Of a stretch of 64,000 bases of DNA, positions 57,651-64,000 are shown one piece after another. The position numbers and the translations under genes were made by a program. This stretch comes from Datnioides undecimradiatus. Its lineage: Eukaryota > Chordata > Actinopteri > Lobotiformes > Datnioididae. The stretch spans positions 20,974,285-21,038,284 of the forward strand of contig WARS01000036.1 of NCBI GenBank assembly GCA_008933995.1. Reading direction: 5' to 3'. The notes beneath the pieces were generated by a model. That model did no database searches. It saw nothing but the letters and a program-made list of their open reading frames with translations, and was not told where the DNA came from. Within the stretch, counting starts at the first letter, position 1. The number at the start of each line of letters is the position of its first letter.

Positions 57651-58397
57651 ATGGAGATGTCTCCAAACACACTCTCCTCCTCCTCGTTGCCATGGTCACT
57701 GTGGTTGCTGCTCTTCCTGACCCCCTTCGCCTCATCTGACGCCTCACTGCCGGTCAACACCACCCTGTTGTTCGACGGCGGCGCCCCAGGCTACAGCCTG
57801 CGAAACTGCAGCTGCTCTACGCCGGTGCAGGACTGCAACGAAGCTCTGGCTAACTCGCTGTGTAGATGCCACACTGTTTTGCGCTCGGCTCTGCCCCCTG
57901 CTGGGCTCAGAGAGCCTGGAGGACTCACCGTCTGGGTGAAGGAGGCCTGGGTCCTGGAGGAGCTGCTGAACAGGAGCATGGTCGGCCATTTGCGTTTGTC
58001 CTTTTGTGGAATCAAAGCAATGGACAGTCAGTACCTGGCTCTGCTAGGTCTACAGACCCTGAGGATTCACAGCGATGCACCTAAAGCTCCATACCCCAAC
58101 CAGGAAATTACAATCCCCCCTTCAGCAGGGGTTGCAGCCGAGCTAGAGGCCCTCTCCTTTGACTTCTCCTCTTCCTCCTTCCACGTGACCTTCCTGGATG
58201 TTGCATTGCTCAATGGGCTCTCTTCCCTGAAGGCATACACTGTGGTGGGACCCCCTGCTCAAACCCTCTCCCAACACTTCCCCCATCTGGCCTTGCCTCT
58301 TGTTCTGCCATCCTCTGTTACTCCTGATGACCATACAGACCCCATGGATCAGGCTGCAGAGCCTCCAAGGAACCTGCTTATTACATTTGTCTACTGA
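57651..58397 (+). CDS. epcip: Exosomal polycystin-1-interacting protein (C21orf62 homologue)
   Basis: A secreted protein of 248 residues; the human protein is about 219. The start chosen is the ATG in good context (CTCCATGG) just after the probable acceptor; the frame extends further upstream, but that part looks non-coding. A leader (PWSLWLLLFLTPFASSDA) is followed by VNTTLLFDGG and the diagnostic cysteine cluster RNCSCS..DC.EALANSLCRC at about 52-73, which matches the vertebrate C21orf62 family. A later SFCGIKAMDSQYLALLGLQT segment aligns with the family's LSLCSTN..EYLAICGLK region, then VTFLDVALLNG, and the short C-terminal NLLITFVY corresponds to the family's VTFIY end. N-glycosylation sites are at Asn36, Asn52 and Asn107. 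There is no membrane helix apart from the leader. The coding region is a single exon, as in mammals. The human protein is named for binding polycystin-1 in exosomes; its job in fish is unknown. Confidence 0.93.
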   Translation: MEMSPNTLSSSSLPWSLWLLLFLTPFASSDASLPVNTTLLFDGGAPGYSLRNCSCSTPVQDCNEALANSLCRCHTVLRSALPPAGLREPGGLTVWVKEAWVLEELLNRSMVGHLRLSFCGIKAMDSQYLALLGLQTLRIHSDAPKAPYPNQEITIPPSAGVAAELEALSFDFSSSSFHVTFLDVALLNGLSSLKAYTVVGPPAQTLSQHFPHLALPLVLPSSVTPDDHTDPMDQAAEPPRNLLITFVY

Positions 58398-61300
58398 CAA
58401 CAACGAGATCACGGGCCGGTTTGCAGTGACAAGTGATTTCAGGACGCAGCTGGATGTTTTTATGTTCTCATCTTGCAGGAAAAGGAAAACTTCTGAGATG
58501 TTCTCTGTGGAATATATGAACTTTCTATATGACCGGCTGCTCTGCTGTCCTTTCAGCCTGAGCATGGCTTTGAACAGTGTCTCAAGAGAGGCTTATATCT
58601 TCCCCAGCCTGATGCATTTTCTTTAAGAAGACTATTAACTCCACAACTTTCTCATATGTGCCGCGCTGCTGCTGCTATTTTTCCATCCATACAAGACATC
58701 ATTTAGAAATTTCTGCACTGGTACCGCAGACAGACTCAAGGATCGGTCGTGTTTACACCAGATCTTACTGCAGCAGTTTTTGAGTATCATGCGATAGCAT
58801 ATGTTGACCAGGAAGCCGTAATGACCCTGATTCTAACAACATCGACTGAGCTGCTGCAGTTAGAGGTGATGCTTTGCTCGGACCTGCTGCACATGAAGGG
58901 GCTTCAACACCACCCACGCTATTTATGTGCAGTTACACATTCTGATTACTACCCAGTAACTTGGGTTATAATGTATAATATGCAATTTAATACTTTCATC
59001 CTCTTTATCGAAGGGATGAAGGTTTACAACTGGTCAGATCATTTACTGATGTTGTGAAGTTCACAGGAGCGCTCCGGTTTTTGAAAAGTTGTTCAAGTCA
59101 AGTCAAACCCTTCAGTTAGCTGCGCAGCTAGCAAAGCTGACAGCCTTTAATATAGTCTGCAGCATTTTCCAGTATGTGCTTTGCTGCTTTAGCGCTGAGA
59201 GCGTTTTGCAAGGCTCCCGAGGAGGAGTATGGCTCAAAGCAGGCAGTTAGACAAGCCTGGACTGTTGACTTTGCACTGTGGTTCGAATGATTGGGAATCG
59301 TAGAGGCCTGACTCTCGTTTAAACATTTCAAAGTGTTGAAGATGTTGAAGACTCAACAATACCTTGAGTCCAAGTAAATCTCAACTGTCGCCTGCACCGC
59401 ACTAACTTCTGGAAACTAGCTGTAAGTTAGCTGTAAGTAGCTAGCATATACAGGTAGTTATTTGTTAACAGTTGATAAAACTATTAATTAACCAACCTGT
59501 TCAGATTTTAGACATTTGAATTAGGTCCAGTTTGTACAACAATCCTTCCCACCAACCTCTGTGGAGGTCAGGTGACCTTCATCAACAACAACAGGACTGC
59601 TAAAAGTAACTTTTGGTTTTACACAGGACATTAACCCCAACATCCACGCTACGCGGACCCTCCCACTCTTTATGCTGCGTTGTCTGGTATTATCTGTACA
59701 TGGTATCTGAACACATCTGACCTCCGAACATGTTAATAGGAAGGCTTTGCATGTCACCTGCATGCAACACTGCTCATTTAGTGCATGCACCGCACGCCAA
59801 GTGAAAAACAAAAGTTTATATTTCATATGTCACCGACTCAAGGGAAAAAGAGCTTGTCAGGGTCCAGAAAAAGAAAAAGTTGGCACAGTTGAGTTACCAC
59901 ATCGAAGTTTCTAATAGTCTGGATGGGAGCTAATTTCTTCTACACACAACTCTTTCATGCAACTCCCATAAATCACTGCTGCGCAGATGTCTTTGTGAAG
60001 TCTACCCTCCATGAACACTTGAAACAGCAGTTAGCCGGAGGCCACAAATGCTATGGTTACACTTATCATCCCAGCACTGAGATCTTGAGATGTGTGTCCA
60101 CATCTGGTGGACGTGATGACGACATGCAGCAGCTGAACATGTGACGACTGTCCAGACAGACTGTGGGTTGATGTGCCGTCTGCTAGAAGACTATCCCGGA
60201 CAAACCCACAGAGCGATGAGATGTTCCAGGTCCTGCTCCTAGCTGCCAAATCGTCGTTAGCTCCCATCCAGGTGTTGTCAGATATACTGGGGTAGCGGGA
60301 CAGCACAGACAGTAGAGAGGAAGATAATGACTTGACCGTGGCAGCTGCGAATAGCTGCTGGTCTTTCTTGGGTTCTGAGTTGACAAACGACAGGAACATA
60401 CTGGAACAGATGAGCGTGGAAACGTAACAAATGCAGATGTTTCCATTCGGGACAGGAGGACTCACTGAAGTCTGAAAATGCTTGATCGGTGTGCACATGG
60501 TGCTCTCCACCACCATCAGTAAAACATCAAATCAGGGAAATGTGTGAATGGTAGTCACAATTGAGGGGGAGCATTTACGGACAGCCTGGGTGTCGACACT
60601 GACCGCAGACCAAAGGACTCGCTTCCAGTCAACCCTTTGCAGATTTTCACCTTACTAAGACATTTTATGTTAGTTTTTAATCTAATTCATCACCCATCTG
60701 TGCATGGAGCAGACCTTTAACAATCGAAGCCCGAGGTTTCTCGGACAGATCAGACCTGAACGCCCGGCGGCCTCGGTAAACTGGTAGACTGATCATTACG
60801 GTGAAGCCGTGAAGGTCTCGTTACACTCAGGAGATCCTGTGAGAGTTCGTCATGGTTGCAACTACCCAGCTGCAACTACTCACTTACACATATGCACCAA
60901 TAAGGATCCATTAAAAGCTGAAATGACTGGGGACCTAATGCAGCTCCTGTATGACCACCATCTAGTCTTAATACTTAAATATTACAGCTGTACCTGAAAA
61001 TGTCCTTATATAAAGCAAATCTGCACAAATTAAGCAGCAGTCTGCAAAAGGTTCAAGATGTGCTGGGAAAATAGTTTTGGTCCAATTTCCAGTTTTGGTT
61101 GCTCAACGAGCGTCCTCAATTCTTCTGTATCACCAGTCGATTTATGATCCAACTGTGGATTAGTGGGCGATAAGATTAACAGCCCACTTCATTCAAAGGC
61201 CAGACCATGTTAGCCGAATGCTTTGGTTACATTATCTGCCTTTTTAGCTGCTTTTCTCTTTCTGTGGATGAATTTCAACCTGCAGAAACCTAAAATTGTG

Positions 61301-62172
61301 AAATACTGTCGCAATGAATGAGGTGCAGCAGGGAAAGGGGAGAGCGAAAGGACAAATTCCTGCCTCAGGGATCAATCATAAAAACACAAGATGTACTGTG
61401 GCAGCTGACGGCACAGTACATCTGGAACCCATCCAAGGAATCCAGAGAGGGGTCAGAGTCTGCACCGGAGCTGGAGGTTACTATTGTGTCTGGGAGGGAG
61501 AATCTGAGTGTTTGGCTGCTTCGTTGAGGATTTGTTTAAATTATAGTAAGAGCTATATGTTGTCTAGATGTTAGGAGAAGTTAGCGTGGCATAAAGATAG
61601 AGGAGCGTAGGGAAGGACAAGGACTGTGTCAGTCTGCTGTGGTATGAGCTGACAGAGAGGCGCAGTAGGCTCACTGTTATGAAGGCTGCTGCGTTTTTCC
61701 AGCTGGGCTTATTGAGTGCAGATGGCCTAATAAAACAAGTTGTTTTGAAACAGGTTAAAATGGACGCCCGATGAACAAGAGTCCCAGGGTTAGGATCCTC
61801 TCTCTCACCAGCCAACAGATCTCACTCTGCCTGGATCCAAACAACGACTCTCTGACAAGTTGGACGAGTCGCGCGGTTGCGAACCCGCTCAGAGCCAAGT
61901 TTGAAGGGCTCAGCGAGGGAAGAGTGGGACGCTAAAAAGGCTCCGGGCACAGTTTGGCTGTTTGTCAGAAATCAGACTGCATTTCCCTGAACTCCTCGAG
62001 TGTTGTCTGTGTTTCTGGGTATTTGTGCAGCACGGTCTGAAAAAGTGAAGCCGAATGTGAAACAACTCTGGTTCCAGCTCATATCCTGTGAGAGACTTTG
62101 TTAAAAGCTGCTCTCGCAAAAACACAGTCCGGGGCCAACACTTCTGTTCTGCAGATCATTCAAGACTGCTTT

Positions 62173-62174
<2 letters not shown>
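58398..62174. other. Region downstream of epcip, no recognised gene
   Basis: The first part is presumably epcip 3' untranslated sequence, although no clear AATAAA was seen within 700 bases of the stop. A perfect 15-base inverted repeat lies at 59919-59933 and 60257-60271. The longest frame (minus 60031-60516) has no domain I recognise. Confidence 0.5.
59919..60271. repeat. 15-bp perfect inverted repeat about 320 bp apart
   Basis: CTGGATGGGAGCTAA at 59919-59933 is exactly mirrored at 60257-60271. The sequence between is unassigned. Confidence 0.85.

Positions 62175-62214
<40 letters not shown>
62175..62214. repeat. (GT)n microsatellite
   Basis: About 20 GT units. Confidence 0.95.
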
Positions 62215-62215
<1 letters not shown>

Positions 62216-64000
62216 CAACTGCAAACTTGCAGGCATAAGCCCATGGGTGTGTCTTTCTGTGTGTGCTTGCATTCATCACCACAGTGAAAGTGTCTCTTTA
62301 TAACCAGAGTTCATTTAGATGGAATAATGGGATCCATCCATCGTGGCAGATGCAAGTGTTGCATGTGTTGTAAACACGTCATTCATGCACTGATTATGTG
62401 CAAGTAAACACTGTCAGTGGAACAGAGGTGCTGAGAAAACTGTTGTGTTATAGATCCACAGTTTGCACCTTTACATCTCAGCTCCTGCCAGGTCCAAGTA
62501 TCTCAGCGATATGTCAGTACAACGAAGACGGGAATTCGCTTTACAGGACCTCTGCTGCTCAGTCACTCCACACCCAAAACAAACTAGTCCTCATGAGTGA
62601 CGCAGCGTGCAGAGTGTGCAACAAGTTGACTTCACGCTGTTTCATGCTGCGCTGTTTTTGCTAACGAAACAATGGCACTTCACATAATGCAGATTTTAAA
62701 ATAAAACATTTTATTTTGCAGCGTTTTATCTAAAAGTTCAACCTGGGCAGCTGCTAAAACTGTTAGCATACAGCCGCCTAATGACGCATGCAGCAGACAC
62801 AGAATTTGCAGTTTGTGACAAACGTAAATACATATTTTAAAACGTGATTATATACTTCAATGTTTAATGTTATAACATCTTGCAGCTTGCCTAACTGTTT
62901 CTAGTCTGCTGCTTTGTTGATCCGCTAACGTGTTAGCATACAGTTGCTTGTTGACACATGCAGCAGACACTGAGCACTGAGCATTGATCTGGACTGTCTG
63001 GATGTTGCTCCATGTGCGTCACACGAACAAAGCTTTTGTTGCTAACGCCGTCTGTCTGCTACATGCTGTCGACAAGCTACAAGATGCTAAAAACGTAGCA
63101 GCTAATTATCCTCACGTAGTTTTTTACTTAACTGTCCACTTTCATGTGTCACCTTGGCTTCTAACCCATTACTACAGTAGTGTAAAGTGATTGATTATCG
63201 CAGCTTTAAACCAAACATAACTACAACTTCTGCAAAGTTAAGTGCCAGTGCATGATTACACGCCAACTGTGCAGACAGTTATGACATCCACTGCATCATG
63301 TGTAGTCTCAGCTGTTCATCCTGTTCCATCCTCGGCTCCTTCTTAATTGTGTCGGTGCCACATTGCGACACTCCTGATACTTTGAATTAGCTTTTAATGC
63401 TACAGACGCTAACGACTAAAGAGAAAAGTTTTGTTCATTCACTTCTATCTCGTGGCCTCCAAACTGCAGTTAGAAGCGTTTTGATGATATTACTGTTTCT
63501 TTGGGTCGACGTGCTCGTTTGGGTTTATTTTCCCTGCTCTGTGTCTGTCAGGCAGGGCTGCATCCAGGCACTGAAACGCACTTTCTTACTGTGTCTTCAA
63601 CACATGGATGTGGAAACAGGACGGTGCCTGCCTTTGATAAACACACCCCCTTCTTCTCTGAAACAAGACTTCGCTGTAGCTCTTTGCTGAATGGAAGCAC
63701 ATTTCATTATGCAACAGGCTGAGTTTACCCCACATGCAACAGCTACGAGCGCCATCTGGTTTAAAACACACAACCAGAGCGCGCCCAGTTGGTTTGCTTT
63801 GTCGGCGCCATCCGCTCACCTTTCGGCCCGCCACTCGCACACCAGTGCAGGAGCGGACTGGGAGTTTCGCTGAACGCTGGTGGAAACTTACAGAGCGCCT
63901 TTAGTGACTCCCACGTGGTGACGGGGTGATGACACACCTCCACCTTTATAATGGTTTTCAGACAGGATGTTTGGAGCAGGCCGTCTGTGCACATCACGCT
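62215..64000. other. Window end, no recognised gene
   Basis: Mixed-composition sequence without a recognisable exon. Segment 63730-63900 is more GC-rich with CGCGCC and GGCGCC motifs and could be near a promoter of a gene beyond the window, but nothing supports this directly. Confidence 0.4.

Noticed and set aside
60031-60516. Minus-strand frame of 161 codons
   Set aside because: No recognisable domain, low-information composition and no supporting splice sites. Probably repeat-derived.
1-64000. CRISPR arrays, rRNA and tRNA genes
   Set aside because: No regularly spaced direct repeats, and no cloverleaf or rRNA-like segments were seen. The sequence is plainly eukaryotic.

Overview
The window looks like a teleost (ray-finned fish, probably percomorph) nuclear genome. 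Genes are split into exons with GT-AG introns. Long (GT)n/(CA)n tracts are very dense. Fragments of L2-like LINEs and hAT DNA transposons are present, together with the short repeats common in fish genomes. One single-exon coding gene is clearly a fish orthologue of human C21orf62 (EPCIP). All gene models below were built by hand from splice sites and reading-frame phase, with no alignment or expression data.

Layout. (1) 1-24.3 kb: no protein-coding gene was recognised. It holds microsatellites, an AT-rich stretch (about 0.58-1.18 kb and 19.9-20.95 kb), small direct and inverted repeats, and a few mixed-composition blocks that might be conserved regulatory DNA. (2) 24.3-43.2 kb: four tandem minus-strand genes encoding B7-family (ICOS-ligand-like) membrane proteins. 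Each has a short signal-peptide exon, one V-type Ig exon, one C-type Ig exon, a membrane-anchor exon and usually a tail exon. All exon junctions before the tail are phase 1. Two of the genes carry a nearly identical 1.15 kb block covering V, C and membrane exons. (3) Transposon debris lies between and inside these genes: an L2-like reverse transcriptase fragment (26.4-26.96 kb), a BED-finger hAT transposase fragment in an intron (36.5-36.86 kb), and fish interspersed repeats (29.0-29.75, 32.7-33.05, 33.4-34.1 and 38.76 kb). (4) 43.3-57.5 kb: no convincing gene. It has an L2-like endonuclease fragment (46.5-47.6 kb) and an intact non-autonomous hAT element with a perfect 8-bp target duplication (50.6-51.5 kb). 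A possible untranslated exon lies at 52.46-52.61 kb. (5) 57.65-58.40 kb: the epcip gene on the plus strand. (6) 58.4-64 kb: nothing recognised apart from a (GT)n tract and an inverted repeat.

How the genes relate: the four Ig genes are predicted cell-surface ligands for T-cell or other lymphocyte receptors and appear to be a locally expanded family. Their ectodomains share one plan, but the membrane anchors and tails differ strongly: a possible GPI-type or very short anchor, a Cys-rich tail, a short basic tail, and a Gln/Gly/Asp repeat tail. Three of the four V domains lack the usual F-strand cysteine and have one in the G strand instead. Human ICOSLG and C21orf62 are both on chromosome 21, which fits the ICOSLG-like reading but does not prove orthology.
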